A DNA stretch of 64,000 bases from Ceratopteris richardii (GCA_020310875.1 CM035444.1:17724477-17788476); one strand, 5' to 3'. Numbered from the stretch's first letter, positions 21,766 to 33,560 are shown. Notes: generated by a model not told the origin, from the sequence alone. Translations and numbers: made by a program.

Positions 21766-22915
21766 TGAAACCTATAAAGGCTCAGAAGTTGCCTCATTAG
21801 GACTAGCACTAGACTGTCCACCTGTAAAAAGAGGCATCAAAGTATCATACATGTCTTTGGAGCTTACATATGTCTCCTTAGTACATGAAAATAGTGGCTG
21901 AATAGCATCTTCCACAAAAACGTCACGGCTAACCAAAATGCATTTAGTCTGTGGATGATACAGACAATAGCCTTTGCTTTCAAAATTGTACCCAACAAAA
22001 ATATAGTTCACTGCTTTATCATCCAATTTTTTGATTTATTGTTCAAGCACTAATGCATATGCCAAAAAACCAAAAAAATGTAGATGAGCAACAGATGGCT
22101 TGCAACCATGCCAAGCCTCATATGGGGTGATAGACTGTAGCGCTTTAGTGGGACCCCTGTTAAGTAAATATGCTGCACACATGACAACCTCAAGCCAAAA
22201 ACTATGTGGTAAAGCCTGACTTTTGACCATACACCTCGTCTTCTCCATGAGTGATGTGCTCTTCCGTTTATCAACTCCATTCTTTTGAGGTGTATACGGC
22301 ACTATACACAGATGTTTTATCCACGTTCAACCAAAAATGCATTAAAGTCAGAAGACATATATTTCCCCCCTCGATCCAAACGGAGAGTGCTCATTTTACA
22401 TGCTGATAGATTTTCAGCTAGAACCAAAATTTGTTTGAAGCACATAAACACTTTAGACTTTGCTTTCAATGGATGTACCCATGCATGATTGAAAAACTCA
22501 TTAATGAAAGTCACAAAGTAAAGATAGTTCCCAAAAGAGGGTGTCTGGATAGGACCATATACATCACTATGAACAAGCCGCAATTTCTAAGTACCTAGAA
22601 CTGAACCATCTTTTGGGAATGAGGAATGCTTCATTTTGCCCAAAATATAGCCTTCACATACATGTTTACTAGGTGCCTCAAGCTTGGATAGAGAGGACAC
22701 CATTTGAGATTTCTATAGGTGTAACAAACTAGCAAAATTCAGATGACCAATGCATGCATGCCAAAGCTTTGCATCTAACAAGCATGAGAATCATGTACTA
22801 CACATGCCAAATCATTCATAGATTTTTCATACTCTATGAGCTTATATAACCCATGACATAAAATGCCAGAAGCAATGATCACATTGCCATTTGACAAATC
22901 ATGAACTCCAAATCT
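21766..22915 (-). pseudogene. Copia integrase and end of protease region of F1
   Basis: Reading down the minus strand, 22740-22912 is the region after PR (VHDLSNGNVIIASGILC, LYKLIEYE). The zinc ligands follow; CEGYILGK has lost a Cys compared with CEGCILGK in F2. The core has HSDVYGPIQTPSFG and TLRLDRGGKYMSS with both Asp residues, but the Glu motif reads NGVDKRKS instead of NGVAERKN, so the third catalytic residue is gone. The tail has [18 protein letters not shown] and VNYIFVGYNFESKGY. Stops and frameshifts are frequent. Confidence 0.8.
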
Positions 22916-23152
22916 TGTTGGAGTTAGACGTCTACGGAAGCACACAAACAGCACAAGGAAGAAGAAGAAGAAGAAGCTTGGAGCACAAACACACAATACT
23001 GAATGTATTACTAGAGAATGTACAAAGATAAGTAGCCCATTAGGGCAATAGGTGTATATACAAGCTGGGGGAAAGAAACCTCTTAAAGAGGGAAAAAAGT
23101 GCCCCGGCGGTCCCAATGTGTTCACACACATCACTACCTAAATATATCAACA
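22916..23152 (-). repeat. 3' LTR of F2 (237 bp)
   Basis: Plus-strand ends TGTTGGAGTT and ATATATCAACA. It is 6 bp longer than the 5' LTR because of two extra GAA units near 22965. The minus-strand purine tract CCCAGGGGGGATT (23153-23166) lies just upstream in the element's sense. Confidence 0.9.
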
Positions 23153-23159
23153 AATCCCC

Positions 23160-25660
23160 CCTGGGAGTGATGCGGTGAACAAGGAGCTGGCACTCATGTA
23201 TAAGGAAGTGCCAAGCTATGTGGAAATCGCTCCACAAAAGGAAGTAAGCCCAAAGCTTTGCGGAAAGCTTCAAACTTCTCCCTAGGTAGAGCCTTCATGA
23301 AAAGGTCTGCAATGTTCTCCTGCATGGGCACATATGCCAAGCTGATCTCCCCAGCAGAGAACCTCTCCCTGACATAGTGATAATGCACCTCAATGTGCTT
23401 AGTGCGAGCATGGAACACAGGGTTCCTCGCAACTGCCAATGCGCTCTGACTATCAATGAAGATGGTGATGGTAGAAGGCTGAGCAACACCCGAATCAGCC
23501 ATAAGGCGTCTGAGCCACACACACTCAACAGTCACTGTGAAAGCTGCCTTATACTCAGCCTCACAACTGGAAGTGGCCACAGTAGGCTGCTTCTTGCTCA
23601 ACCAAGATATACATGAGGTACCAAGCATGAAGCAAAAACCACTGGTGGACACACGAGTGTCATAGCAACCAACCCAATCTGAGTCAAAAAAAGCATGCAA
23701 ATCTGGCGGTAGTGATCCCCCCTTGGGATAAAAACAACCCAAGTAGCCGAGTACCACTCAAGTAGCGAAAGATGCGCTTAACCGCCTTCCAATGCGTGAC
23801 TCCTGGGCAATGCATAAACCTGCTCATCTGTGAGCCAGCAAACTGAATATCTGGCCGAGTAATGCATAAGTAAATCAAGCATCGAACAGCCTGCTGATAG
23901 AGAACAACATCAAATGCATCTCCAGCATCATGAAGAATCAATCGTAAACCTGTCTCCATAGGAGTGGCAATAGGCTTACATTCTTCAAGGCCAAAACAGT
24001 GCAATAATGTGTCAATATATTTCGTTTGACACAAAGCCATTCCACCATCAACTTGCATAAACTGAATGCCCAAATAGTGATGCAAATGCCCCAAATTTGA
24101 CATCTCAAATGAGGCATGCAAATCAGCCTTGAAATCAGCAATATGCTTCTCAATAGGACCAGTGAGCAACATGTCGTCAACATAGACAACAATGATCAGA
24201 AGCAGATCATTAGCACGCTTAACATATAAGGTGCTTTCAGTCGGACTTTTCTCAAAACCATGTGCAACCAGATAGGCATGTATCTTCTCATACCAAGCAC
24301 ATGGTGCTTGCTTTAAACCATATAATGCCTTCTTTAACCTGCACACCTGGTTTTCATGCCCTTTCTGCACAAAGCCACGGGGTTGAAAAACATACACTTC
24401 TTCATGCAAGTCACCATTCAGAAATGCTGTTTTAATGTCCAAATAATGTACATTCCAACCATGATGGGCTGCAAGTGCACGAATACTCCGAACAGTAGTC
24501 ATACGGCATGTAGGTGCAAAGGTCTCATCAAAATCAATGCCTCTTTCCTGCGCATAACCCTTTGCAATAAGCCTAGCCTTATACCTGTCAACTGTACCAT
24601 TAGGTTCACGCTTGAGCTTGTATACCCACTTAGTGCCAATGGCCTTCTTGCCAGGAGGAAATTCACATAAAGACCATGTACCATTCTTCATTATAGCATC
24701 ATATTCAGATTGCATAACAGCCATCCAATTTTCTGAATTCTGTGCTTCATCAAAAGAAACAGGCTCATTCTCATCACAGAGACTAGATGCAGCCGTAGCA
24801 TAGAAATTTGGTGCAAAGGAGGCACTATGAGAGCTTGAGCGAGTACGATATGACAAAGGTGCATCTAATTTGTTGTCAGGCAAAGTCTGCACCAACCATT
24901 TTGGCATAGTTTTTGCCTGCTCAATATCAGCTCTCTCATCAACAAGTGCATCATGTAAATCTGCATAAAAAATGGAATGATCTGCATCATCATATGAAAC
25001 TTGCAAAGGCTGAGAAGTTGCCTCATTAGGACCAGCACTAGACTGTCCACCTATAAAAAGAGGCATCAAAGTATCATACATGTGTTTGGAGCTAAGAGAT
25101 GTCTCCTTAGTACATGAAAGCAATGGTTGAATTGCATCTGCCACAAAGAACACACCACGGCTAACCGGAATGTGTTTAGTCTGTGGATGATGCAGATGAT
25201 AGCCTTTACTTTCAGAACTGTACCCAACAAAAATACATTTTACTACCTTATCATCTAATTTTTTTCGATGTTGTTCAGGCACTAGTGCATATGCCAAACA
25301 ACCAAAAACACGCAGATATGCAACAGATGGCTTGCGGTCATGCCAAGCCTCATATGGAGTGATAGACTGCAGCGCTTTAGTGGGACACCTGTTCAGTACA
25401 TATGCTGCACACATGACAACCTCAAGCCAGAAACTATGAGGTAAAGCCTGACCCTTGACCATACACCTCGCCATCTCCATGAGAGACCTATTCTTCCGTT
25501 CAGCAACTCCATTCTGTTGAGGTGTATACGGCACTATACACTGGTGTTTTATCTCACGTTCAACCAGAAATGCATTAAATTCAGAAGACATATATTCCCC
25601 TCCTCGATCAGAACGGAGGGTGCCCATTTTACATGCTGACAGTTTTTCAGCCAAAACCAA
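23160..25660 (-). pseudogene. Copia pol of F2: integrase end, RT, RNase H
   Basis: The main frame (25660 down to 23684) begins inside integrase with KMGTLRSDRGGEYMSSEF and NGVAERKNRSLMEMARCM (second Asp and Glu intact), then FGCLAYALVPEQHRKKLDD. After the linker (MPKWLVQTLPDNKLDAPLSY) the RT follows: [93 protein letters not shown] frameshift near 23755 moves RNase H into frame 23757-23194 (DSDWVGCYDTRVSTSGFCF, SSCEAEYKA, FIDSQSALAVARNPVFH, ADLFMKALPREK). Catalytic motifs of RT and RNase H are intact. Confidence 0.9.
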
Positions 25661-26645
25661 AAACTTTTAAAAGCACATGAAGACTTCGGAGTTTGCTTTG
25701 AGTGGATATACCCATGCATGCTTGGAAAAATCATCAATGAAAGTCACGAAGTAAAGGTAATTTCCAAAAGAGGGTGTCTGCATAGGACCACAGACATCAC
25801 TATGTACAAGCTGCAATTTCTGTGTAGCCCGAACTGAACCATCTTTTGGAAAGGAGGAACGCTGCATTTTGCCCAAAATACAGCCTTCACAAACATGTTT
25901 TCCAGGTGCCTCAAGTTTGGGCAAAGAGGACACCATTTCAGATTTCTATAGGCGTAGCAAACTAGCAAAATTCAGATGACCAAAGCATGCATGCCAAAGC
26001 TTTGGATCTGACATAGCCTAAGAATCATTTACTACACATCCCAAATCATTTTCAAATCTCTCATAGTCTATGAGCTTATACAAACCACGACATAAAATGC
26101 CAGAAGCAATAATCACATTGACATTTGAGAGATCATGAACTGTACACCTGTCATCAACAAATTTCACAACCAAGCGAATCTTGGCTAATGCAGAAACTGA
26201 TAACAGGTTCTTTTTGATCCCTGGCACAAATAAAGCATCTGACAAAGTGAAAGAACTACCATCAGCAGTAGTCAAAATGATCTTACCAACTCCCATAACA
26301 GGATAAGAGGAGTTATTGGCGCATGTAACAGTATTCCCTATAGGGGCAGGCTCGAGTGAAGAGAAGAAACTGTGCTGCGAGGTAATATGTTTGGTCACCC
26401 CACTGTCAAAATACCAAACATCCGAGTCTACTGTAGACATGCACTGCTCATGAGAAGATGGGTCAAAACTGCAGACAGTAGTAAACGCCCATTCTTCTTC
26501 CTGCACAAGATTTGCAGACTCTGTTTTTGGTGTAGAGGCCTCTGCAACAACCATTCCAACCTCTTTCTTCTTTGCCTCTTTAGCAACCAATTTTGGACAG
26601 TTCTTTATGATATGATCATTCCCTTTACAATACTTACAAAACAAT
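25661..26645 (-). pseudogene. Copia zinc knuckle, protease and integrase N-terminus of F2
   Basis: Frame 26644-26018 starts in gag with an intact knuckle CKYCKGNDHIIKNC and continues to the protease site DVWYFDSGVTKHITS (DSG intact) and FVPGIKKNLLSVSALAK. Integrase zinc and first Asp motifs are in frame 25936-25667 (KHVCEGCILGKMQRSSF, LVHSDVCGPMQTPSFG, FIDDFSKHAWVYPLKA). A stop near 26018, one near 25950 and a frameshift near 25665 break the polyprotein between these blocks. Confidence 0.85.
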
Positions 26646-27492
26646 TTCTGCTTTTTTGATTTCTTGTCATCTTTATCTTCCTTATTTGAATATGCAGAAT
26701 TAGTAGATTTTTGCTTACTAGTTGAAGAGCTCCATTTTCTTTTGCCCTTCTGACTAGCCAGGAAAGCTTGATCTGCAACTCACATAATGGACCTGTTGTG
26801 CCTGGACTGATCTTCCTGCAACAGAACAGAGACTAACTCCTCAAATGATAAGGCATTTGGATTGCCTTTCATCATCAACCGAAGAGTAGAAGCAAAACTC
26901 TGATATGAATCAGGAAGACCATTCAGAACGGTCTACACAAGTGAGCTATCTGGTATAACCTCATCAACAAAAATCAATTGTTCCTTCAAGTCTTTGGTCT
27001 TCGTTAGGAAAATGTCCATAGAATCACCTTCATTCATGTGCTCACTCTCCAATTGTTTTCGGAGGTAAGCAACACGAGCCTCATTCCTAGCTTGGTACAA
27101 TGTGGTAAGTGTATCTCAAGCATCCTTAGCTGTTCTGCGAGAGCGAATGTGAGGAATAATGGCACATTTGACAGACAAAGCTATCAATGCATGTGCCTGG
27201 GCATCTCTGCCATCCCAACGAATCTGCTCTGCAGTAGGTGCAATAGAAATAGCAGCACGAACAGGAATCTGCGGAATATCATCTTGGACACCATCTTCAT
27301 CAGCTCCAACACCTATATTTGTAGTTCCTATTCTTATAGGTGTAACAGGACGTCTTTCAACACCCTGCACAATGTTCCACAATCCTTTTGCAACCAATAC
27401 ATGTCGCATCATATAAGCCATAATGGGTAGTTGGTACCATCCAACTTATCCTCAACAACCAACATACGGAATACATCACTGCTTTCAGCCAT
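26646..27492 (-). pseudogene. Copia gag N-terminal part of F2
   Basis: Gag starts at the minus-strand ATG at 27492-27490 (MAESSDVFRMLVVEDKLDG). One missing base at about 27425 breaks the usual NYPLWAYMMRHVLV motif, after which frame 27421-27116 continues with LWNIVQGVERRP, WDGRDAQAHALIALSV and HIRSRRTAKDA, ending at a stop. Decayed capsid sequence follows (YQARNEARVAYLRKQLE, LPDSYQSFASTLRLM, FEELVSVLLQEDQSR) to the Lys/Ser-rich tail. Element I has the same gag type. Confidence 0.8.
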
Positions 27493-27831
27493 GGCCGGTG
27501 ACTAAAATACCTTAATGCAAAAAATTGACTGTATCTCAAAAAGTTGAACAGAACTGCCCAGACGAGTTCTGTTAGACTTGTAACAGACTTCGAGACGCTT
27601 TTACTGGAGAACAGAAATTGGTATATACCTTTGGCACAAAAAGATGAAATAGCCTACACAAGCGTTGCGATAATGTGTTCGGAGGCCGAAACGAGCTCAG
27701 ATCACGATTTCGGCACCACACAACAAAGTTGTTTTGATATCTGAAACACGTTGAGTATGCTCACCAAAATTCGTGCGATTTTGAGACTGCAAACGGAGGA
27801 GTGTCGACGGCACCCTAGATAGCGATGGCCT

Positions 27832-27843
27832 GCTCTGATACCA
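27832..27843 (-). promoter_or_regulatory. tRNA primer binding site of F2
   Basis: The minus strand reads TGGTATCAGAGC two bases inside the 5' LTR, the standard complement of the plant initiator Met tRNA 3' end used to prime minus-strand DNA. Confidence 0.9.
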
Positions 27844-27845
27844 AT

Positions 27846-28076
27846 TGTTGGAGTTAGACGTCTGCGGAAGCACGCGAACAGCACAAGGAAGAAGAAGAAG
27901 CTTGGAGCACAAACACACAATATTGAATGTATTACTAGAGAATGTACAAAGATAAGTAGCCCATTAGGGCAATAGGCGTATATACAAGCCGGGGGAAAAA
28001 AACCTCCTAAAGAGGGAAAAAAGTGCCCCAGCGGTCCTAGTGTGTTCACAGACATCACTACCTAAATATATCAACA
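27846..28076 (-). repeat. 5' LTR of F2 (231 bp)
   Basis: It mirrors the 3' LTR at 22916 with about 12 substitutions. A TATA-like TATATACGCC region (minus) sits in the middle, and a GAA run lies near the inner end. Its outer edge adjoins CATCT of F1. Confidence 0.9.
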
Positions 28077-28808
28077 CATCTATCATCAACAAATTTCACA
28101 ACCAAGCCAATCTTGGCTAAAGCTGAAACTGATAACAAATTCTTCTTGATCCTTGGAATAAATAAAGCATCCAACAATGTAAAAGAACTACCATCAGCAG
28201 TAGTCAAAATGATCTTACTAACTCCCATGACACAAGAAGAGGAGTCATTGGTGCATGTGACAATATTCCCTATTGGGGGAGGCTTGAGTGAAGTGAAGAA
28301 ACTACACTACAAGGTAACATGTTTGGTTTTCCCCACTATCAAAGTACCAAACATCTAAGTCTATTGCAGACATACACTGTTCAGGAGAAGATGGGTCAAA
28401 ACTGCAAATAGTAGTAAACACCCATTCTTCATTCTGCACTAGATTAACAGACTCTATTTTTGGTGTAGAGGCCTCTACAACAACCATTCTAGCCTCTTTT
28501 TTATTTGCCTTTTTAGCATCCAGTTTTGGACAACTCTTTATGAAATAATCATTTGCTTTATAGTATTTTCTAAACAATTTTTGCTTTTCTATTTTCTTCT
28601 CGTCTCTGTCATCCTTCTTTGATTGTGCGAAATTAGTATATTTTTGCTTACTAGTAGAAGAGCTCCATTTACCTTTGCCCTTTTGACTAGCCAGTAAATC
28701 TTGATATGCAACATGCATAATGGACTTGTTCTGCCTAGACTGATCTTCCTACAAGAGAACAGAGACTAACTCCTCAAATGTTAAGGCATTTGGATTGCCT
28801 TTCATTAT
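28077..28808 (-). pseudogene. Gag-protease remainder of F1 beyond F2
   Basis: This continues F1 after the F2 insertion. The frame 28718-28302 encodes SQKGKGKWSSSTSKQKYTN, a decayed knuckle FRKYYKANDYFIKSC where F2 has CKYCKGNDHIIKNC, KIESVNLVQNEEWVFTT and the protease start DVWYFDSGE before a frameshift. It stops abruptly at 28808 inside the LPNALTFEELVSVL region. Confidence 0.8.
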
Positions 28809-31181
28809 CCATGGATTCGTTTCATCGAGTCCATTTTCAATCAGATGGGAAGAAAATAAATGCTTTATGTACATATGTTAACTATTGTGATTTGATAGTT
28901 TTAATATCAAAAAAGAAAAAAAAAGAAATGAGATGGAAGCCTATTAAAAGAACAAATTTGAGTTAGATATTCTTTTAACTAAGAATGTGATATCAAGGTG
29001 TACATGTATTAAGTATCTTAAAAATTTCCGATTGAGGACTAAACATTGCTTGTACTTCATTAAACTTCATTAAACATTTATAAAGTTACATGAAAATTTA
29101 TGTTCTTTTCATTTGTATGATTTGTGTCCAAGTATGTGCTGGAAGTATATATGCATTATATCCAATGAACTTGGCGAACTTGGCGAACTTGGTAGTCTAA
29201 CTGTCCTTGATTCATTTTTTTCAAGCTTTGAAGATTTTAATTGAAATTGATTGAAGAATTTTAAGATGTTGAGAAAAATCCTATATGTGGTAGGTGATGT
29301 TGGGATGGTAGAGCCAAATGCTCCATGGCCAAGGGTTAGAAAAAAAATATTGGTCGAAAACTAATGTCAATCATTCTATTTTTACATATAGAAATGAAGA
29401 ATCACTTCCTAATTATGAGAGTGAACCAATATATACTATGTTTTACATCATCTTAAGTCCTATTATTCTTGTTTTCTTTGCATGCTACATTGTGCATTCT
29501 ACAACTATGACCAAATGTTCTCGATGATCAAATCCACATACAATTTATTGTGAAATTAAATAAAGATAAATGGATGATCTCATACTAGATGTGGCTTGAA
29601 TTTGTTGCATTGTTAGGAGAATTTGATGTAACAAAAGTTGGAAAGAATATATTATAGTACTAATTAAATCTCACTTATTTATGTTAGATAAAAATCAAAT
29701 AAAGTATATGAATCCTTTATAATAGGTGAAAAATTTAACTCTATTTGCATATGCTAGGATTCTTTTTTGAATCTTTTGATCATTTTCATTGGTTGATACC
29801 TTTGATACACACGAGGTTTAGGGTCATTGATCAAATAAGCTATCATTTTGGTTAATAGGTTTTCTTTTTAAAGAATGTTTTTTGAAAACGAACTTTTCTT
29901 CTTTTATAAGTTTGTTCAATTCCTTATTATAGATTATCCTTTAATCAATGCTGTTTGTAACTTTTCAACGTCTATAGGTGTTGTCTTTGGTTACTAAAGG
30001 ATTATTGAAGGGATTTATTGCAAAAATTCTTGTAGATTTTCCATGTGTACTTTACATACACATGTATGTATGGTACATGTGTATATATGAGCATTGTATT
30101 AGTAGCACCTATATGCATATTTAATTTATCAATCTAAACATACTAGACATCAAATCTTTGTTTATGTGCATGTTCTTTAGCATATTCAAGTAATGTTTTT
30201 ATCTTCAATTGTTTTTGGGCCCGCATGATTGAGGTTTCTTTATGTATTTTCTCAAACTCTACAATGAAGTAGATCATTTCTATCAAACCATCATGAAGTA
30301 TTCATGTATAATTCATTATAAGATGCACACTATGAGGATCATGATATGTGAGTTGATAAGTTCGAGAAGCATTGTTACATTTGGACAGTAACCATGGTGA
30401 TTTCTTCATTGCAGTTGGTACTTTCCTATGTAGCCTTGAGGATGTCATGGCTGTTTCTGTGCTTCAAAAAAAATACAATTAGTTTTGAAAAATATAATAT
30501 GATCAAGAAGGAATGAATGATGATATCACAATAGTCTTTGTGTAGGTCCATGTGTGGCCCTAATACATGCATATTTTTGAAATTAAAATGACTTTAATGG
30601 TGCAAAAGATGGAGTTGTGCAATAAGCATAGGTTTTCCACATAAAAGGACTTCTCTAATCCTATTAAGTAGCTTGATTTTGTTTTGATGATGGTAGAGAG
30701 GGTTGTTTGGATTCTTCTTGCTCTACTCAAATACTGGTTGGCCTGATTACTTGATCTTTGGAATCCACTTTCTTGAATTTGGAGTCTTAATTTGGATCTT
30801 TATTCATCTTTATATTGAAGTTGATGTGTCGTGAGTTTACTATGATGACTACTTAGGCAGCAAAGTTTTCCTCATTGGCTATCTTTGTGGTTGTGGTTAT
30901 GGCCTTCTTGATTGGTTGACCTAAGGAGGCTGATGTAGATGTCTTTGATTTTCAAATTGGATCCTTTATTTTTTTTTGCCCATATATTTAAAGTTCTTAT
31001 CATTGATTGAGTTGTGTGTTGTTATTGTTGTAAATAGCTCTTGGGTAGCCACATTTGTGATTTTCCTTTCTACGCTATGATTAATTCTTTGGGAATCTAG
31101 ACTTGTCAACATCATGGTGCCATATGAATAGGATTGATTGGATCTTGGGTTGAAGTTGTTCTTTTTGTGGTTCAAGATATA
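28809..31181. other. Anonymous DNA, no recognisable gene
   Basis: This 2.4 kb holds no domain I can name. A 9-bp triplicate (GAACTTGGC, about 29168-29194) and an A-rich run near 28915 are the only structures noticed. It continues after element B at 37134 as the original target of B. Confidence 0.45.
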
Positions 31182-31186
31182 GTGGA

Positions 31187-31484
31187 TGTTACCGTTAGTG
31201 TCCATGTGAAAGGCCAAATGGCCACCGGACAAATCCTTGTATATGTTCTTTAATAAAACATATAGTGGCCTGGTCAGTCATAGATTGTAAGTTCAATCGC
31301 ATTTGTAAGACCTAAAAAGTCTGTCTTCGTGCTCCTTTGTGTACTGTGTTTTTTGTGTATTTAGCAGTGTCTATACGGAGAACTGTGTGCGGCCTTAGGA
31401 GCTCGGTTTTCTACTCCGAGCATATCATCGTGGAGCTCTCAAGAAGGAGAGCGCACTGTGGTGCATCGACAACGAAATACTTCA
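31187..31484 (+). repeat. 5' LTR of B (298 bp)
   Basis: It starts TGTTACCGTT and ends AATACTTCA. Near its start is the palindrome GGCCAAATGGCC; a possible polyadenylation stretch AATAAAACATA follows at about 31248. Confidence 0.9.
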
Positions 31485-31485
31485 C

Positions 31486-31497
31486 TAGTATCAGAGC
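31486..31497 (+). promoter_or_regulatory. tRNA primer binding site of B
   Basis: TAGTATCAGAGC differs by one G-to-A from the canonical initiator Met tRNA complement and lies one base after the LTR. Confidence 0.85.
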
Positions 31498-31690
31498 AGT
31501 TTGACACAAAAAAGCTTTGTTCCTTTTGTGCTATCGAAGCGAGCACCCCCCCCAAGGCTTACGACTAAGGCGGCGACCAAGGCATAGACATTGACATACC
31601 TTGTCATCCGAGTCACCGAAGTCACCGTTGGCACTGTTGGCTACGCGCGAGGGAGGACCTCAATGATCAAGGAAGATAGAGGTTCCCGAT

Positions 31691-31743
31691 ACTTCCCGGG
31701 AGGTCACCCATCCCAGTACTATTCTCCCCAGAGCTCGCTTAAC
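31691..31743 (-). pseudogene. 5S rRNA-derived segment, antisense in the B leader
   Basis: The minus strand from 31743 to 31691 aligns without gaps with the 3' half of plant 5S rRNA as I know it, 46 of 53 positions by my count. It begins GTTAAGCG and includes GGATGGGTGACCTCC and GGGAAGT, covering the box A, intermediate element and box C region of the 5S internal promoter. The 5' half and the last ~17 bases of 5S are absent, so it is not a 5S gene. It lies between the primer site and gag, opposite to the element's transcription. Confidence 0.75.
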
Positions 31744-32687
31744 CGTGGCAATCTCTTGCCACTAAGCTACAATCTTGTGGTGTCTGAAGAAGGGGAAAGA
31801 CTAAGGTTGACATTACCTTGAACATGTTTTGGTCCCTCAAAGCTTCATTCTTTGCTTTCAAAGCCTATTTTTGAAGCATTTTTGGGTGTCTTTTGGAGCC
31901 ATTTTGGAGTACTTCCGCACATAGTTCTCTTCACACAGGTCCAAGAACATCAAGAAGAGTGTTCTTTGTACTTCTCCAAAAATAAATATCAACCTTTGGG
32001 GCTATGTTTTCAGCCACACTCGTAAAACTACAGGTTTCTTGAAAGGTTTTAGTTTTGGTGGGAGTAGCTATTGCAAATTTATGCAGGTTTTTGAGCCCAA
32101 AACATCAGAGCTCACAGACACTTACAGGTGTTATTGGCTAGTTTTTGGGTTGTGTATTCAGCCTTTAGTTTCATTTTACTGCATATATTGAGCACATATA
32201 CACCATGTATGCTTTTGTGGATACCACTTATGTACGTCCATGTGGTCATTGATATAGCGGTTACGTTCTTTGCATAAAGCCTTTTACATTTGATAAAGAG
32301 GGTCGTGGTGAGGTTTTCTTAATTGAGAGACACACAAATGTCGGGCTCTCTTCGGTGATGCAGGTGGAAGACTTACCTAGCCTCACCATAGGAGATGTAT
32401 GATAGCTGTTCATAGGTGCTCGATAAGCCTAGTTGGCTTCTATTGGGTAACTGATTATATGCGGTGGAGTCAGTGATTCACTATGCAGGAAAACATGTCA
32501 GTACTTGCAGTTTTATGATATTTTGACACTAGTCGTACGCTCAGTTTGCAAAGGATAGTCTGACAAAATTTCCCCAGATTTCTTGTTTTGTTAACTATAC
32601 AATGGTCGATTTACTCTTTGATACACTTATTCGTTGGTGTTCGGACTCTTCTAGCTCCATTATCATTCTATTCAGTTATCTACCATC

Positions 32688-33560
32688 ATGGCATCAGAGG
32701 TCTCAGGCACATCTGCTGGATCAGGATCTAGTGCTAGTGTTCCGAGGAGGAGCTATAACTTGCAGGGCAAAGACCATTTTGAGATCCAAAAATTTGATGG
32801 CACAAACTTTGCTCTATGGAAGAATCAGATTAAAGATGTGTTGATTCAAAGGAGGCAATGGAAGCCAGAAAATGGGATTTCAAAGAAGCCTGCTGATATG
32901 GATGAAGATGATTGGGATGAGTTAGATGAAATGGTCAGGTCTACCATTCGCTTGCACCTGGCAGATAATGTTTACTTTATACTATTAGATTGTGAAAGCA
33001 CAGAGGAGCTTTGGAAGAAGTTATGCAATACATATGAAAAAGAGACGGTATCAAATAAAGTGTATCTAATGATAAAATTATATGACCTTTGCCTGAAGGA
33101 CACAAATAGTGTTGCTCCTCATCTAAATGAGTTTGATGTTATATTCTCCCAGTTACAGGCTCAAAAAAATGGATATGGATAATGAAATGAAAGCAGTATT
33201 GTTGTTATGCACCCTGCCATCATCATGGAATACATTTTGCATAGCTATTAGCAATAGTGCACCTAGTGGTAAACTTGTCCATGATGACATATGTGGATCA
33301 CTCTTGAGTGAGGAGATTCATAGAAAATCTATGGTTGGCACTCAGAGTGGAGATGCATATAATGTTCGTGATTCTTACCAAGGAAAGAATTAGCAACGTG
33401 GTAGGAGCAAGAACAAGGAAAAGAATGGTCAACGGAATAAGAGTAGAAGTAAATCAAGGAAGAGGGATATCGAGTGCCATTATTCTCATAAGAAAGGACA
33501 TATGAAGAAAGACTATTATGCATTAAAGAATGCTAAAGGTAAAGGATAGAAGGTTGATGG
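32688..33560 (+). pseudogene. Copia gag of B
   Basis: The gag starts at the ATG at 32688 (MASEVSGTSAGSGSSASVP) and shows IQKFDGTNFALWKNQIKDVL, WDELDEMVRSTIRLHLAD, STEELWKKLCNTYEK and LMIKLYDLCLKD, the UBN2 capsid pattern. An extra A near 33170 ends the frame; the next frame continues LLCTLPSSWNTFCIAI. Then stops precede the tail with the broken knuckle CHYSHKKGHMKKDYY, with Ser and Tyr where Cys is needed. The 1.2-kb leader before this ATG is unusually long and contains the 5S-derived segment. Confidence 0.85.

Larger units (their letters stand above)
22916..28076 (-). mobile_element. Complete but disabled Copia element F2
   Basis: F2 has both LTRs, a primer site, gag, PR, INT, RT and RNase H on the minus strand and totals 5161 bp. 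It is inserted into the PR region of its own family member F1. The LTRs differ by about 12 substitutions and one 6-bp (GAA)2 length change by eye, about 5 percent. Gag, INT and RNase H each carry frameshifts or stops, but pol has one open frame of 658 codons. It is the best preserved F copy. Confidence 0.9.
19694..28808 (-). mobile_element. Copia element F1, split by its relative F2
   Basis: F1 runs on the minus strand: 3' LTR 19694-19924, RNase H, RT, INT and part of PR up to 22915, then F2, then the rest of PR and gag at 28077-28808. Joined across F2, the sequence follows the F2 order closely (TCATGAACT...CATCAACAAATTTCACAACC), which proves the nesting. The 5-bp flanks are AATCT (22911-22915) and CATCT (28077-28081), a target duplication with one change. 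Gag is cut at 28808, so its 5' end and 5' LTR are missing. Confidence 0.85.

Noticed and set aside
22916..23152. 5' LTR of F1
   Set aside because: No primer site adjoins it, a purine tract does, and F1 protease sequence resumes at 28077; it is the 3' LTR of F2.
24356..24670. Plus-strand ORF of 104 codons
   Set aside because: It is the antisense shadow of F2 RT; the same shadow recurs in F1 at 21127-21507, as expected for homologous elements.
27038..27430. 130-codon plus-strand ORF
   Set aside because: It is the antisense shadow of F2 gag.
31691..31743. A functional 5S rRNA gene or a Cassandra TRIM element
   Set aside because: Only the 3' half of 5S is present, seven positions differ, there is no terminator T-run in the right place, and it lies in the internal leader of a Copia element rather than in an LTR of a short TRIM.
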